A stretch of 64,000 nt of DNA from Altererythrobacter sp. Root672 (GTDB lineage: Bacteria > Pseudomonadota > Alphaproteobacteria > Sphingomonadales > Sphingomonadaceae). Location: contig NZ_LMHH01000002.1 of the NCBI RefSeq assembly GCF_001427865.1, forward strand, positions 124,001 through 188,000, given 5' to 3'. The position numbers and the translations under genes are program-made. The first letter of the stretch is position 1; the number at the start of each line of letters is the position of its first letter. The notes under the pieces are model-generated. The model saw only the letters and a program-made list of their open reading frames with translations, did no database searches and was not told where the DNA came from. Positions 1 through 8,632 of the stretch are shown here, piece by piece.

Positions 1-2
1 CT

Positions 3-1463
3 TCGATCCACCCGCGCGCCGGATACTTCCATATCGGCACGATGGAGGCCTATCGCCGGATCGGGTTGGAGCCGGCGATCCGCCAGGCTTCGGAAGAGCA
101 ATTCGGCCCCGATGGGGGGATCAACGCGGTGGAATCGCTCGCCGGGCGTGAACTCGCCCGCCACGTCGATAGCATCAACGCCGGCGTCGAGCCCTATAGC
201 CCAAGCCGCCGATTCTTCATGACCCAGCAAAGCCTCGAGCCGCTGCTGCACAAGCGCGCCGCGGAGCTTGGGGCGAAACTCTCCTACCGTTCCGAACTGG
301 TCGGGTTCGGCAGCTACGACGACCACGTGCTCGCCGAAGTGCGCGATCTCGACACCGGAGACCTGCGCACAATCCGCGCCAAGTACATGATCGCGGCCGA
401 CGGCAACCGCAGCCCGGTGCGCGAGGCGCTCGGCATCGGCATGAGCGGGCCCGGCCTGCTCTCCGACAGCATCACGATCTACTTCAAGGCCGACTGCCGT
501 CCGTGGCTCGAGGGGCGCCAGCTGGGCGTGATCTACGTGGTCAACGCGGACCAGCGCGGGTTCTTCCGCTTCGAGGCAGGCGGGACGCGCGGCTTCCTGG
601 CGGTCAACACGCTGGGCGACTTGTCGCTGCCCGGTGCGAAGGACGTGGCGGGTGACCTCTCGCACGAGCGTTGCGTGGCCCTGGTGCGCTCGGCCGTCGG
701 GGTGCCTGACCTCGAAGTCGAGATCGAAGACGTCGCCACCTGGAAGGCCACCGCGGAATGCGCCGATGCCTATCGCGTGGGCCGAGTGTTCCTTGCCGGA
801 GACGCGGCGCACGTGGTGCCGCCGACCGGCGGGTTCGGCGGCAATACCGGGGTGCAGGACGCGGCGAACCTCGCATGGAAAGTGGCTGCAGTGCTGAAAG
901 GCGAAGCGGGCGAGGCGCTGCTCGACAGCTACGAGGCCGAGCGGCGCCCGGTGGGGCAACTGACGGTCGAGCAGGCCTACGCCCGCTACATCCGCCGCGT
1001 AGTGCCGGAAGAGATCGCACCCGACACCCCCGAGATGAAAGATGAGCTGACGATGGAGATCGGGCAGTTCTATCGCTCGGCGGCGATCGTTGGCGGGAGG
1101 CCGGAGGGCGAGCTGGCTTGCGTTCATCCCGACGTGACGCGCGGACATCCGGGCAGCCGGGTTCCGCATGTGTGGTTGCAGGAAGGGATATCGACGATCG
1201 ACTGGACGGCGGCGAACTTTGCGCTGTTCATGGGACCACAGGGCGATGCGTGGATAGATAGCGCTTCAGAGGCGTGCCGGGCGGTGGGTTTCGCTCTGTC
1301 GGGGACCTACCTTTCGAACGATGTGCTCGAGCGGTTCGGGATCGGTCCCGCGGGGGCTCTGCTAGCCCGCCCCGACGGCTTCGTCGCCTGGCGGGCAAGC
1401 GACAGCACCAACGCAGCGGCGACGCTGGAGCAGGCGCTAAAGACAGCCCTTCTGAGCCCCTGA
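3..1463 (+). CDS. FAD-dependent aromatic-ring monooxygenase (class A flavoprotein), 5' end missing
   Basis: Enzymes of this class use NAD(P)H and O2 to hydroxylate phenols and related aromatics in the cytoplasm. The frame is open from position 3, so the true start and the N-terminal GxGxxG FAD-binding motif lie outside the window; 486 residues remain. Visible are the DG motif AADGNRSPVR (about nt 390-420) and the second FAD motif FLAGDAAHVVPPTGGFGG (about nt 789-842), the pattern of PheA/TfdB/MhpA-type hydroxylases. The roughly 150-residue tail fits the thioredoxin-like C-terminal domain of that group. No other catabolic gene is adjacent, so the substrate cannot be inferred. Confidence 0.85.
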   Translation, partial: SIHPRAGYFHIGTMEAYRRIGLEPAIRQASEEQFGPDGGINAVESLAGRELARHVDSINAGVEPYSPSRRFFMTQQSLEPLLHKRAAELGAKLSYRSELVGFGSYDDHVLAEVRDLDTGDLRTIRAKYMIAADGNRSPVREALGIGMSGPGLLSDSITIYFKADCRPWLEGRQLGVIYVVNADQRGFFRFEAGGTRGFLAVNTLGDLSLPGAKDVAGDLSHERCVALVRSAVGVPDLEVEIEDVATWKATAECADAYRVGRVFLAGDAAHVVPPTGGFGGNTGVQDAANLAWKVAAVLKGEAGEALLDSYEAERRPVGQLTVEQAYARYIRRVVPEEIAPDTPEMKDELTMEIGQFYRSAAIVGGRPEGELACVHPDVTRGHPGSRVPHVWLQEGISTIDWTAANFALFMGPQGDAWIDSASEACRAVGFALSGTYLSNDVLERFGIGPAGALLARPDGFVAWRASDSTNAAATLEQALKTALLSP

Positions 1464-1561
1464 GGCGGCCATCCGCGCCTCCACGCCATCGCGTGCCCCA
1501 GTAACTCCCAAACCGCGCCAATATGGACAGCCGTCGCAACTTGCGCCAATGCCTGCGGCCC

Positions 1562-2629
1562 ATGAGCGTCAACACATTCGGCCGCGTCCTTCGCTTTACC
1601 ACCTGGGGCGAGAGCCATGGGCCAGCGCTGGGCGCCGTGGTCGACGGGTGCCCGCCGGGGCTCGCGATCAGCGAAGAGGCGATCCAGCCGCTTCTCGACG
1701 CGCGCAAGCCTGGCACCAGCAAGTTCACCACCCAGCGGCGCGAGCCCGACCTGGTGAAGATCCTCTCGGGCACGTTCGAGGGGAAGACCACCGGCACGCC
1801 CATCAGCCTCTTGATCGAGAACACCGATCAGCGGTCGAAGGATTACTCGGAAGTCGCCAAGGCCTATCGCCCCGGCCACGCCGACTATGCCTACGACGCC
1901 AAGTACGGCTTCCGCGACTATCGCGGCGGCGGGCGTTCCTCGGCGCGCGAGACCGCAGCGCGAGTGGCCGCTGGCGCGGTAGCGCGGCTTGTCATCCCCG
2001 AAGTGACGATCATCGGCTACGTTTCCGAAATCGGCGGCGACCGGATCGATCATGCCGCGTTCGACGCTGCGCAGATCGGCCAGAACCCGTTCTTCTGCCC
2101 TGACGCCGCTGCCGCCGCGCGCTGGGAGAAGCTGGTCGATGACGCGCGCAAGGACGGCTCCTCGCTCGGCGCGGTGGTCGAATGCGTCGCCACTGGCGTT
2201 CCGGCCGGCTGGGGGGCGCCGATCTACGGCAAGCTCGACGCCGACCTCGCCGCGGCGATGATGGGCATCAACGCGGTCAAGGGTGTCGAGATCGGCGACG
2301 GCTTCTCCGCAGCCACGTTGCGTGGCGAGCAGAACGCCGACCCGATGCGGCCTGGCGCAGAAGGCCCTGAGTTCCTGGCCAATCACGCGGGCGGCATCGC
2401 CGGCGGCATCTCGACCGGTCAGCCGGTGGTAGTGCGGGTGGCGTTCAAGCCGACCAGCTCGATCCTCATCCCGCAAGAGACGATCACGCGCGAAGGCGAA
2501 GCGACCGAGCTCGTCACCAAGGGTCGCCATGATCCTTGTGTCGGCATTCGCGGTACGCCGGTCGTGGAAGCGATGATGGCGCTGGTACTGGCCGATCATA
2601 AGCTGCTCCACCGCGCGCAGTGCGGGTGA
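1562..2629 (+). CDS. aroC: chorismate synthase
   Basis: Last step of the shikimate pathway: 5-enolpyruvylshikimate-3-phosphate to chorismate, with reduced FMN as cofactor. The 355-residue protein has the family signatures: [18 protein letters not shown] near the N-terminus (catalytic His of GESHG), the [14 protein letters not shown] block with the second conserved His, the Arg/Gly-rich [18 protein letters not shown] loop, and a C-terminal [17 protein letters not shown]. The frame is open further upstream, but the ATG at 1562 gives the canonical [12 protein letters not shown] start. It stands alone between the monooxygenase and a family A repeat. Confidence 0.97.
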   Translation: MSVNTFGRVLRFTTWGESHGPALGAVVDGCPPGLAISEEAIQPLLDARKPGTSKFTTQRREPDLVKILSGTFEGKTTGTPISLLIENTDQRSKDYSEVAKAYRPGHADYAYDAKYGFRDYRGGGRSSARETAARVAAGAVARLVIPEVTIIGYVSEIGGDRIDHAAFDAAQIGQNPFFCPDAAAAARWEKLVDDARKDGSSLGAVVECVATGVPAGWGAPIYGKLDADLAAAMMGINAVKGVEIGDGFSAATLRGEQNADPMRPGAEGPEFLANHAGGIAGGISTGQPVVVRVAFKPTSSILIPQETITREGEATELVTKGRHDPCVGIRGTPVVEAMMALVLADHKLLHRAQCG

Positions 2630-2670
2630 GATTTTTCTCACGCTAAGGCGCGAAGAACTAATTCCTACCC

Positions 2671-2755
2671 TTCGTCATCCCCGCGAACGCGGGGACCCAG
2701 TCGGCTCTTCTTGCGCTGTTCCGCCCTAGGTTCCCGCGTTCGCGGGAATGACGAA
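2671..2755. repeat. Palindromic repeat family A, copy 1
   Basis: An 85-bp dyad: TTCGTCAT on the left and ATGACGAA on the right. Inside are two nested hairpins, CCCCGCGAACGCGGGG and TCCCGCGTTCGCGGGA, joined by a spacer beginning ACCCAGTCGGCTCTTCTTG. A second copy with nearly the same spacer is at 27699-27776. It lies between the 3' end of aroC and the ahpC promoter region. REP/BIME-like elements of this kind are usually transcribed-through or terminate transcription; I infer no specific function. The rest of the 367-bp gap (2630-2996) holds the ahpC upstream region. Confidence 0.9.
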
Positions 2756-2884
2756 TGAAGAGAGTATCGAACTAGCTCTTCGCGGCTTTGCCGCTTTGCG
2801 TGAGATTTGATCTACCCCGAGCGAGCTCGGGGAGGATGCAAAAACCTCACCACCTGTTGCGCTTTTCGAAAGTGTCCCTCGGTT

Positions 2885-2901
2885 GATCGATTATTTCGAT
2901 C
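2885..2901. promoter_or_regulatory. Candidate LysR-type (OxyR-like) operator upstream of ahpC
   Basis: GATCGA and TCGATC form an inverted repeat separated by 5 bp, embedding TCGATTATTTCGA, the T-N11-A pattern of LysR-type regulators. It lies 96 bp upstream of ahpC. Just downstream, ATCGCAACAA occurs twice (2908-2917 and 2931-2940), 23 bp apart, about two helical turns. OxyR control of ahpC is well known elsewhere, but this is not the textbook four-part OxyR site, so the assignment is tentative. Confidence 0.35.
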
Positions 2902-2996
2902 CTCGCAATCGCAACAAATCGCTTTTTTGCATCGCAACAACGCCTATCTGGGGCGGCACAGAGTTTCGAGTTCAACCCAAAAACCACGGAGAAATC

Positions 2997-3563
2997 ATGG
3001 GTATCATCGGCAGCACCATCAAGCCGTTCAAGGCGACCGCTTTCCAGGCGGGCAAGGACTTCTTCGACGTTACGGAGCAGGACCTCGCCGGAAAGTGGGC
3101 GGTGTTCTTCTTCTACCCGGCGGACTTCACGTTCGTCTGCCCGACCGAGCTCGAAGACCTCGGCGAGCACTACAACACGCTGCAGAAGATCGATGTGGAC
3201 GTCTATGCCGTGTCGACCGACACCCACTTCAGCCACAAGGCCTGGCACGACACCTCCGAGAAGATCGGCAAGCTGAACTACGCCTTCCTCGGCGACCAGC
3301 TGCACACCCTGTCGAAGAACTTCGGCGTGCTGCGCGAAGAAGCTGGCCTGGCTGACCGCGCGACCTTCGTGGTCGATCCGGACGGCGTGATCCAGATCAT
3401 GGAAATCACCTGCGAGGGTGTCGGCCGCAACGCCAACGAGCTGGTCCGCAAGATCAAGGCCGCCCAGTACGTCCGCGCTCACCCGGGCGAGGTCTGCCCG
3501 GCCGCTTGGGAAGAAGGCGCCGAGACGCTTGCCCCGTCGCTCGACCTCGTCGGCAAGATCTAA
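2997..3563 (+). CDS. ahpC: alkyl hydroperoxide reductase subunit C (2-Cys peroxiredoxin)
   Basis: Reduces H2O2, organic hydroperoxides and peroxynitrite in the cytoplasm, with AhpF as its reductant. The protein is 188 residues. The peroxidatic cysteine is C48 in FTFVCPTE and the resolving cysteine C167 in GEVCPAAW, the typical 2-Cys arrangement with a C-terminal partner Cys. The ATG at 2997 is preceded by GGAG seven bases away; longer in-frame starts would add an implausible leader. ahpF follows 99 bp downstream after a hairpin, so the two probably share a promoter with partial attenuation between them. Confidence 0.97.
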   Translation: MGIIGSTIKPFKATAFQAGKDFFDVTEQDLAGKWAVFFFYPADFTFVCPTELEDLGEHYNTLQKIDVDVYAVSTDTHFSHKAWHDTSEKIGKLNYAFLGDQLHTLSKNFGVLREEAGLADRATFVVDPDGVIQIMEITCEGVGRNANELVRKIKAAQYVRAHPGEVCPAAWEEGAETLAPSLDLVGKI

Positions 3564-3593
3564 CGGTTCGCGTCCCGCGTACGCGGGATGCAA

Positions 3594-3637
3594 GGCGGCC
3601 CGGGGCACCTCCCCCCCTTTGTCCCGGGCCGTCTTTA
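3594..3637 (+). terminator. Hairpin between ahpC and ahpF, attenuator or partial terminator
   Basis: A 9-bp perfect stem, CGGCCCGGG (3596-3604) with CCCGGGCCG (3623-3631), followed by a short TCTTT. The T tract is weak. This suggests partial termination or mRNA-end stabilisation, which would make ahpC more abundant than ahpF, as the usual AhpC excess would require. Confidence 0.55.
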
Positions 3638-3662
3638 CGTTTCAAACTAAAGGGAATTTTCG

Positions 3663-5252
3663 ATGCTCGACGCCACGATGAAGGAACAGCTCAAGCAGTA
3701 TCTCGGCAACCTCCGGGAGCCGATCGAGCTTGTCGCTTCCCTCGGCGAAGGCACGAAGTCCGACCAGACGCGCGAACTGCTCAATGAGATCGCGGAACTG
3801 TCGGACAAGGTTTCGGCCCGCTTCGACGGCGACCACGAACGCAAGCCCAGCTTCATCATCCGCCGCGCGTCTGACGCAGCAGTGTGGGTGCGCTTTGCCG
3901 GGCTGCCCATGGGCCACGAATTCACCAGCCTGGTGCTCGCCTTGCTGTGGACCGGCGGTCATCCGCCCAAGGTCTCCGACGAAGTGCTCGAGCAGATCCG
4001 TCACCTCGAGGGCGACTACGCGTTTGAGATGTACTTCTCACTGTCGTGCCACAACTGTCCGGACGTCGTGCAGGCGCTGACACTGCTCGCGCTCTACAAC
4101 CCGCACATCACCGCGACGCTGATCGAGGGAGGCACTTTCCAGGAGGAAGTCGACGCCCGCAACGTCTTGGCCGTCCCCGCGACCTTCCTCAACGGAGAGA
4201 TGTTCGCCAGCGGCAAGATGAGCGTCGAGGAATTGCTGGCCAAGCTCGACTCCAACGCCGTTGCGCGTGCCGCTGCCAAGATGGGCGAGAAGGAGCCGTT
4301 CGACGTGCTCATCGTCGGTGGCGGGCCAGCAGGCGCCGCGGCCGGCATCTACACCGCGCGCAAGGGCTTCCGCACCGGCATCGCGGCGGAACGCTTCGGC
4401 GGGCAGGTTCTCGACACGATGGGAATCGAGAACTTCATCTCGGTCCCCTACACCGAGGGTCCCAAGCTCGCCCGCGCGCTCGAAGCGCACGTGGCCGAGA
4501 ACGGCATCGACGTGATGAACCTCGCCGAAGCCGAGCGCCTGATCCCGGCGAAGAAGCCTGGCGGCTGGCATGAGGTCGTGCTCAAGAACGGCGCGACGCT
4601 CTCGGCCCGCGCGGTGGTGCTCGCCACCGGAGCGCGCTGGCGCAACCTCGGCGTGCCGGGCGAGTTCGAGTACCGCAACCGCGGCGTGGCCTATTGCCCG
4701 CACTGCGACGGCCCGCTGTTCAAGGGCAAGCGCGTGGCGGTGATCGGCGGCGGCAACTCGGGCGTCGAAGCGGCGATCGACCTCGCCAACATCGTCGGCC
4801 ACGTGACCCTGATCGAATTCGACAGCCAGCTGCGCGCCGACCAGGTGCTGCAGGACAAGCTGCGCAGCCTTCCCAATGTCGACATCCGCATCTCGGCCCA
4901 GACCACCGAGGTTATCGGCGACGGCGAGCGGGTCAGCGGCCTGTTGTACAAGAACCGCGCCTCGGGCCAGGAGCACAAGATCGAGCTGGAGGGTGTGTTC
5001 GTCCAGATCGGGCTGGTGCCCAACACCGAGTGGCTCAAGGAGTCCGGGCTCGAGCTGTCGAGCTACGGCGAGATCGTGATCGACCACAAGGCCGCGACCA
5101 ACCTCCCCGGCGTATTCGCGGCGGGCGACGTGACCACCGTGCCTTACAAGCAGATCGTGATCGCCATGGGCGAAGGGTCGAAGGCGGCGCTCTCTGCGTT
5201 CGACTACATCATCCGCAACGCGCCGGCAGAGGACGTAGCCGAGGCGGCCTAA
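3663..5252 (+). CDS. ahpF: alkyl hydroperoxide reductase subunit F (NADH:peroxiredoxin reductase)
   Basis: Passes electrons from NADH through FAD and two disulfide centres to AhpC. The 529-residue protein has the N-terminal double thioredoxin-like domain with CHNC at C129/C132, the FAD-binding [17 protein letters not shown], and the thioredoxin-reductase-type active site CPHC at C345/C348 followed by the NADH motif [10 protein letters not shown]. To my knowledge these Cys numbers equal those of the E. coli enzyme, which argues for an intact, conventional protein and for the ATG at 3663. AAGGGA lies eight bases upstream of that start. Confidence 0.97.
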   Translation: MLDATMKEQLKQYLGNLREPIELVASLGEGTKSDQTRELLNEIAELSDKVSARFDGDHERKPSFIIRRASDAAVWVRFAGLPMGHEFTSLVLALLWTGGHPPKVSDEVLEQIRHLEGDYAFEMYFSLSCHNCPDVVQALTLLALYNPHITATLIEGGTFQEEVDARNVLAVPATFLNGEMFASGKMSVEELLAKLDSNAVARAAAKMGEKEPFDVLIVGGGPAGAAAGIYTARKGFRTGIAAERFGGQVLDTMGIENFISVPYTEGPKLARALEAHVAENGIDVMNLAEAERLIPAKKPGGWHEVVLKNGATLSARAVVLATGARWRNLGVPGEFEYRNRGVAYCPHCDGPLFKGKRVAVIGGGNSGVEAAIDLANIVGHVTLIEFDSQLRADQVLQDKLRSLPNVDIRISAQTTEVIGDGERVSGLLYKNRASGQEHKIELEGVFVQIGLVPNTEWLKESGLELSSYGEIVIDHKAATNLPGVFAAGDVTTVPYKQIVIAMGEGSKAALSAFDYIIRNAPAEDVAEAA

Positions 5253-5270
5253 CACCCGCTTGCGAGTGAA

Positions 5271-5311
5271 TTTCCCCCTCGCTAGATTTACCAAGTCTAC
5301 TTGGGGGGAAA
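5271..5311 (+). promoter_or_regulatory. Hairpin that would bury the ribosome-binding site of the next gene
   Basis: TTTCCCCC (5271-5278) is complementary to GGGGGAAA (5304-5311). The latter is the Shine-Dalgarno region of the secreted-protein gene whose ATG is at 5315. A second small stem, CCAAG with CTTGG (5291-5295/5300-5304), lies in the loop and shares one G with the larger stem. If the long stem forms, the start site is masked, as in RNA thermometers and other translational switches. Confidence 0.5.
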
Positions 5312-5314
5312 ATC

Positions 5315-5944
5315 ATGCGAACTTTGTGGCTCGCCCTGTTGGGCGTGAGTGTCTGTGCCGCCGTGCCGAGCGCCGCGCAAACGGCGCCGAAATCGGTCCA
5401 GCTGAGCAAGGTCGTCGTCGATACGGCGACAAGCCCGATCCAGATGCGCGTCAAAGGGGGCACCTTGTGCGTGTTCCCGTCCAACATCGATTTGCCGAAG
5501 GAAAAGAAGACCCAGGACAACGAACGCTACGACAACCTGTTCTCGGCAGAGATCAAGGGTCGCGGCTTTGCCGTCACCACGGCCGCGGGAGACCTGTTCG
5601 CCTCCGAGTCCGAGGTGAAAGGGGACTATCTCCTCGGAGCCACCGTGGTTCCCTCAACGATCAACGTCTGCTCGTCGGTTAACGGGGTGAAGGGCAGCAT
5701 TGCCGTGAACGTCGAATGGCAAATCTACGATCGAGCGGCGCAGAAGGTGGTCGAGACCATCGAGACTCAAGGAGAAGGAACGCTGGCCAAGTTCTCGGTC
5801 AGCGGATTCGAGGAGCTTTGGGACCTGGCGTTCGTGTCGGCGCTCCAGAACCTGGCCGAGAAGAAGTTCTTCCAGAAATATGTCGGCGAACCGTCGCTCA
5901 CTCCGGTGGCGAGTTCTTCGCCTCCTCAAGCGCTGGCGAACTGA
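5315..5944 (+). CDS. secreted protein of unknown function
   Basis: A 209-residue protein with an N-terminal signal peptide (MRTLWLALLGVSVCAAVPSAAQ) and likely cleavage after SAAQ; the Cys inside it is not in a lipobox. I do not recognise the family. The mature part has two cysteines (in GTLCVF and INVCSS) that could form a periplasmic disulfide, a central segment VNVEWQIYDRAAQKVVETIE with the look of a beta-rich domain, and a Ser/Pro-rich tail. Similar domains sometimes precede trypsin-like proteases in related bacteria, but no protease follows here. Its translation may be controlled by the hairpin over its ribosome-binding site. It converges on smr with 21 bp between. Confidence 0.75.
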   Translation: MRTLWLALLGVSVCAAVPSAAQTAPKSVQLSKVVVDTATSPIQMRVKGGTLCVFPSNIDLPKEKKTQDNERYDNLFSAEIKGRGFAVTTAAGDLFASESEVKGDYLLGATVVPSTINVCSSVNGVKGSIAVNVEWQIYDRAAQKVVETIETQGEGTLAKFSVSGFEELWDLAFVSALQNLAEKKFFQKYVGEPSLTPVASSSPPQALAN

Positions 5945-5965
5945 AGGCCGGGTGGGCTCACCCGC

Positions 5966-6562
5966 CTAACGCCGCCGCTTGAGCACCAGGTAAAGCGCGC
6001 CCTCGCCCCCGTGGCGACGGTGCGCTTTGCGTATCGCGGCGATGTCCGAGCTGTGCGGACCGGCCGCAAGCCAGTCGAGCACCTTTGCCCGGATCGCCCC
6101 GCGCTTCTCGCCGCGGTCGGCGGCGTGGACGGGGCGCGATTTGCCGGTGATCAGCAGCACCAGCCGCGCGCCCATGGCCTTGGCCTGGATCAGACCCATG
6201 TCGAGCCGGTTGTGCGCCTGCTCCAGGTTGTGACCGTGCAGATCAAGCGTGAAGTCGGGATCGATCGCCGCCTTCGCCAACTTGCGCTCCCATGAGGAAT
6301 CGAGGCCGACTTTATCCTCCCCGCTACGGGGAGGGGGACCGCCGGCCGCAGGTCGGGGGTGGAGGGGCACGCGCGGTGATGGCTTGGGTGCAGGTTTAGG
6401 CGGGGTCTTCTTCGAGGGCTCTGGTTCGGTCGCGGGCGCCCCTCCACCAGCCTTCGGCTGGTCCCCCTCCCCGTGCCGGGGAGGATTCAGCGGCGTGACC
6501 GTACTCGCAACCCGTGCCCAGAGCGCCGCTTCCTCCGCGCTCAGCCCGCGCGGGGCCTTCAT
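5966..6562 (-). CDS. Smr-domain protein (MutS2-type small MutS-related domain)
   Basis: A 198-residue protein whose C-terminal half is an Smr domain: LDLHG (residues about 108-112), VLLITGKS, and the closing HRRHGGEGALYLVLKRRR. Smr domains bind or nick nucleic acids; stand-alone bacterial versions are implicated in RNA or collided-ribosome processing, so a DNA-repair role should not be assumed. Residues 26-43 and 65-84 form a Pro/Gly-rich linker encoded by two halves of repeat family B (see separate entry). It is last in a leftward operon; its ATG overlaps the mltA stop by 4 bp, which implies coupled translation. Confidence 0.88.
   Translation of the reverse strand: MKAPRGLSAEEAALWARVASTVTPLNPPRHGEGDQPKAGGGAPATEPEPSKKTPPKPAPKPSPRVPLHPRPAAGGPPPRSGEDKVGLDSSWERKLAKAAIDPDFTLDLHGHNLEQAHNRLDMGLIQAKAMGARLVLLITGKSRPVHAADRGEKRGAIRAKVLDWLAAGPHSSDIAAIRKAHRRHGGEGALYLVLKRRR
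6313..6486. repeat. Repeat family B halves embedded in the smr reading frame
   Basis: Left half at 6313-6370 (starts ATCCTCCCCG, then CGGGGAGGGGGACCGCC and GGTGGAGGGGC). Right half at 6436-6486 (GCCCCTCCACCAGCC, then GGTCCCCCTCCCCG, ends GGGGAGGAT). The two are inverted relative to each other, exactly like the ends of the intergenic family B copies, but the middle differs. Both halves are read through in frame and supply the low-complexity linker of the Smr protein. Confidence 0.8.
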
Positions 6563-7764
6563 TGCGACCTCAAGCGCGCCAGCGTCCCTTTCGGCAGCAG
6601 GACAAGCGCCCTGCCGCGCGAGTTCATGCCACCTGCGATGACCTGGGCGTCACTTCCCGCGCCCCAGAACGTGTCGAAACGGTTGGCGCCTTTGATCGCC
6701 CCGCCGGTGTCCTGGGCGATCCACAACCCGTTGGCCTCGCGCCGGTCGACACTGATGAACACCGGTGCGCCAAGCGGCACGAACGCCGGATCGGCGGCGA
6801 CCGAGTTCTCCCGCCGCACCGGCACCTCAAGCGCACCCAGCGGGCCGTCGCCGGTCAGCTCGCGGAAGAACACCCAGCTCTGGTTCTCGCGCATCATCGC
6901 GCGGCCTTCCGCTGGATGCTCGCGCAAGTACTGCACGATCCCCTGCATCGAGCCCGAGTATTGCCCCGGCCCGCTGCCGATCAGCCCGCGCTGGCGCATC
7001 AACGAGCCGATCGCGATGTAGGAACGCCCGTTCTGCCCGGCGTAGCCGATGCGGATCACCTCGCCATCCGGCGTGCGCAGGCGGCCAGATCCCTGGATCT
7101 GCAGGAAGAAGAACTCGATAGGATCCGCCGCCCAGGCAATCTCCAGGCCCTTGCCCGCAAGTGCGCCGTCTTCGATCTGAGCGCGGTCGAAATAGGGGCC
7201 GAACACCCCGCGCTCGTCGCGCCGGCCGAGGGGTGGGCGCCCGTTCCGTTCGCCAGTCGGAGTGCCTGCGTGCCAATCGCGTACAAGGTCGGGCGGCATG
7301 CGGTAGACTGGCACTTCGTAACCCGGACGACGCTGGCGGCTGCCGGCGATCTCAGGTTCGAAATAACCGGTGACGTGGCTAGCGCCCTCGCCGACGATCA
7401 CCGCCTCGAACTGCGTCTCGAAGAAGCGCTGCGCGTCCTCCGCCGACCAGCCGGCGGCAGCGGAGCAAGCCGGGCGCCAATCGTCCTTCTGCGTCAGCCC
7501 GCTTCCGTCGGTGCGCGCCAGGAGTTTGGGACAGCTTTCACGAAAAGAGGTCAGCGCTCCGCGCGCATCGGAAACGGTGAGCTGCAGGTCGGAGATCGCA
7601 GGGCCGGCCCGCACTCCAGCCGCAAACGCAGTGGCTGGGGTCGGCGTCGGACTCGGGACCGCAATGGGCCTTGGCTCAGACGGCTTGATGCTTGGTGCTA
7701 CGCACCCGGCGAGCAGGGCAAGCGTTGCCAGCCCGGCGAATCGGAAACGCCTTCCCCCCGGCAC
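6559..7764 (-). CDS. mltA: membrane-bound lytic murein transglycosylase A (lipoprotein)
   Basis: Cleaves peptidoglycan glycan strands to 1,6-anhydro ends at the periplasmic face of the outer membrane. The 401-residue protein starts with a lipoprotein signal (LLAGC, acylated Cys about residue 21). It carries the MltA barrel domain (VTGYFEPEIAGS, SYIAIGSLMRQRGLI) and the C-terminal 3D domain with its aspartates (VDRREANGLWIAQDTGG; DTGG about residue 350). It sits between the Tim44-like gene (6 bp upstream) and smr (4-bp overlap), so the three form one operon. Confidence 0.95.
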   Translation of the reverse strand: MPGGRRFRFAGLATLALLAGCVAPSIKPSEPRPIAVPSPTPTPATAFAAGVRAGPAISDLQLTVSDARGALTSFRESCPKLLARTDGSGLTQKDDWRPACSAAAGWSAEDAQRFFETQFEAVIVGEGASHVTGYFEPEIAGSRQRRPGYEVPVYRMPPDLVRDWHAGTPTGERNGRPPLGRRDERGVFGPYFDRAQIEDGALAGKGLEIAWAADPIEFFFLQIQGSGRLRTPDGEVIRIGYAGQNGRSYIAIGSLMRQRGLIGSGPGQYSGSMQGIVQYLREHPAEGRAMMRENQSWVFFRELTGDGPLGALEVPVRRENSVAADPAFVPLGAPVFISVDRREANGLWIAQDTGGAIKGANRFDTFWGAGSDAQVIAGGMNSRGRALVLLPKGTLARLRSQ

Positions 7765-7770
7765 CCGGGG

Positions 7771-8427
7771 TCAGCCTTCGTCGGTTTCGTCGAGCAGCCA
7801 GTCGGGATCGGCGCTGTTCACGTCGCGGGAGAAGGTCCACACGTCGATGCTCTCAATCGCATCGTTGAGCGAGCCGGCAACGACGTTGCCCTCCTTGTCG
7901 CGCGTGACCGCGGCGATATCGGCAGTAAAGCGCACCGCCACACGCGCCACGCGCCCGTCAAGCCGGGCCATGTGCACCACTGTGTCCTCGATTCGGATCA
8001 GCCGGTTGTCGAGCGTCTCGCCCGCGGCCTCGCGCTGGTCGATCGCTGCGGAGAAGCTTTGGTATACGTCATCGTCGCACAGCTGGCGCAGTTCGTCCTT
8101 GTCCCCGCGCCAGAAGGCTTCGAGCACCATGCCGTAGGCCGCCTTGGCGCCTTCGAGGAAGCTCAGCAGGTCGAACCGGCGGTCGGCAACGCTGATATCG
8201 CGCAGCCCCTGTTCGATGGCGGGCGGGAAGCCCGCAATCTCGCGGCTGTTGTTCGGCAGCTCGACAGCGGAAGTCGTCATCTGGCGCGGCGCGTTGCCAG
8301 TTTCGCCCCGCTCGAAGCGAGTCGGCACCGGCTCTTCTTCATGCTCGGCACGGCGGCCGAGCACGGAATAAAGCCGCAGCCCTAGAAAGGCTGCGATCAT
8401 GGCCAGGATGACAATTTCAATGATCAC
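7771..8427 (-). CDS. Tim44-like domain protein (TimA family), membrane-anchored
   Basis: A 218-residue protein with one N-terminal membrane segment (IIEIVILAMIAAFLGLRLYSVLG), an acidic/charged linker, and a Tim44-like domain (about residues 80-215) including ERFDLLSFLEGAK-like and EAFWRGDKDELRQLCDDDVY segments. Alphaproteobacterial relatives of mitochondrial Tim44 are inner-membrane proteins thought to act in protein export or as adaptors. The position divergent from secB and upstream of mltA is conserved in the group and fits a role in protein traffic. The start is GTG at 8427. The 205-bp divergent gap to secB presumably holds both promoters. Confidence 0.85.
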   Translation of the reverse strand: MIIEIVILAMIAAFLGLRLYSVLGRRAEHEEEPVPTRFERGETGNAPRQMTTSAVELPNNSREIAGFPPAIEQGLRDISVADRRFDLLSFLEGAKAAYGMVLEAFWRGDKDELRQLCDDDVYQSFSAAIDQREAAGETLDNRLIRIEDTVVHMARLDGRVARVAVRFTADIAAVTRDKEGNVVAGSLNDAIESIDVWTFSRDVNSADPDWLLDETDEG

Positions 8428-8632
8428 TACGCTTGTCCGATCTGCGACCCGGCTCGTCCACGGACGAACGGCCAGAGCCTACTTATGCTTAAGATAGTTG
8501 CCATACACAAATGAACAACTCCTGTCAGGCCCACTGGCTCCTGAGAGATTACGCTTTTTAGGCAGCCGTTGCGGCGGCGCAATGGCGGTGCTAGCGCGCC
8601 CCAAACCCATTTTTCGAAAGTCGAATACCATC

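Noticed and set aside
42-1463. Taking ATG 42 as the real start of the monooxygenase
   Set aside because: The frame is open to position 3 with conserved-looking residues (HPRAGYFHIGT), and the FAD-binding N-terminus would be missing; the gene continues upstream of the window.
1307-2641. Long open frame (about 444 codons) on the minus strand across aroC
   Set aside because: It is antisense to a complete chorismate synthase with all motifs; high GC keeps antisense frames open, and the protein is Arg/Ala-rich without recognisable domains.
2671-2755. CRISPR-like repeat: CCCCGCGAACGCGGGG resembles type I-E repeat cores
   Set aside because: The hairpins are paired and inverted, spacers are identical between copies, no array follows and no cas gene is present. 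It is a REP-like element.
6514-8385. Open frame of about 620 codons on the plus strand across mltA and the Tim44-like gene
   Set aside because: Antisense to two recognised genes; composition (Arg, Ala, His-rich) and lack of motifs mark it as a GC artefact.
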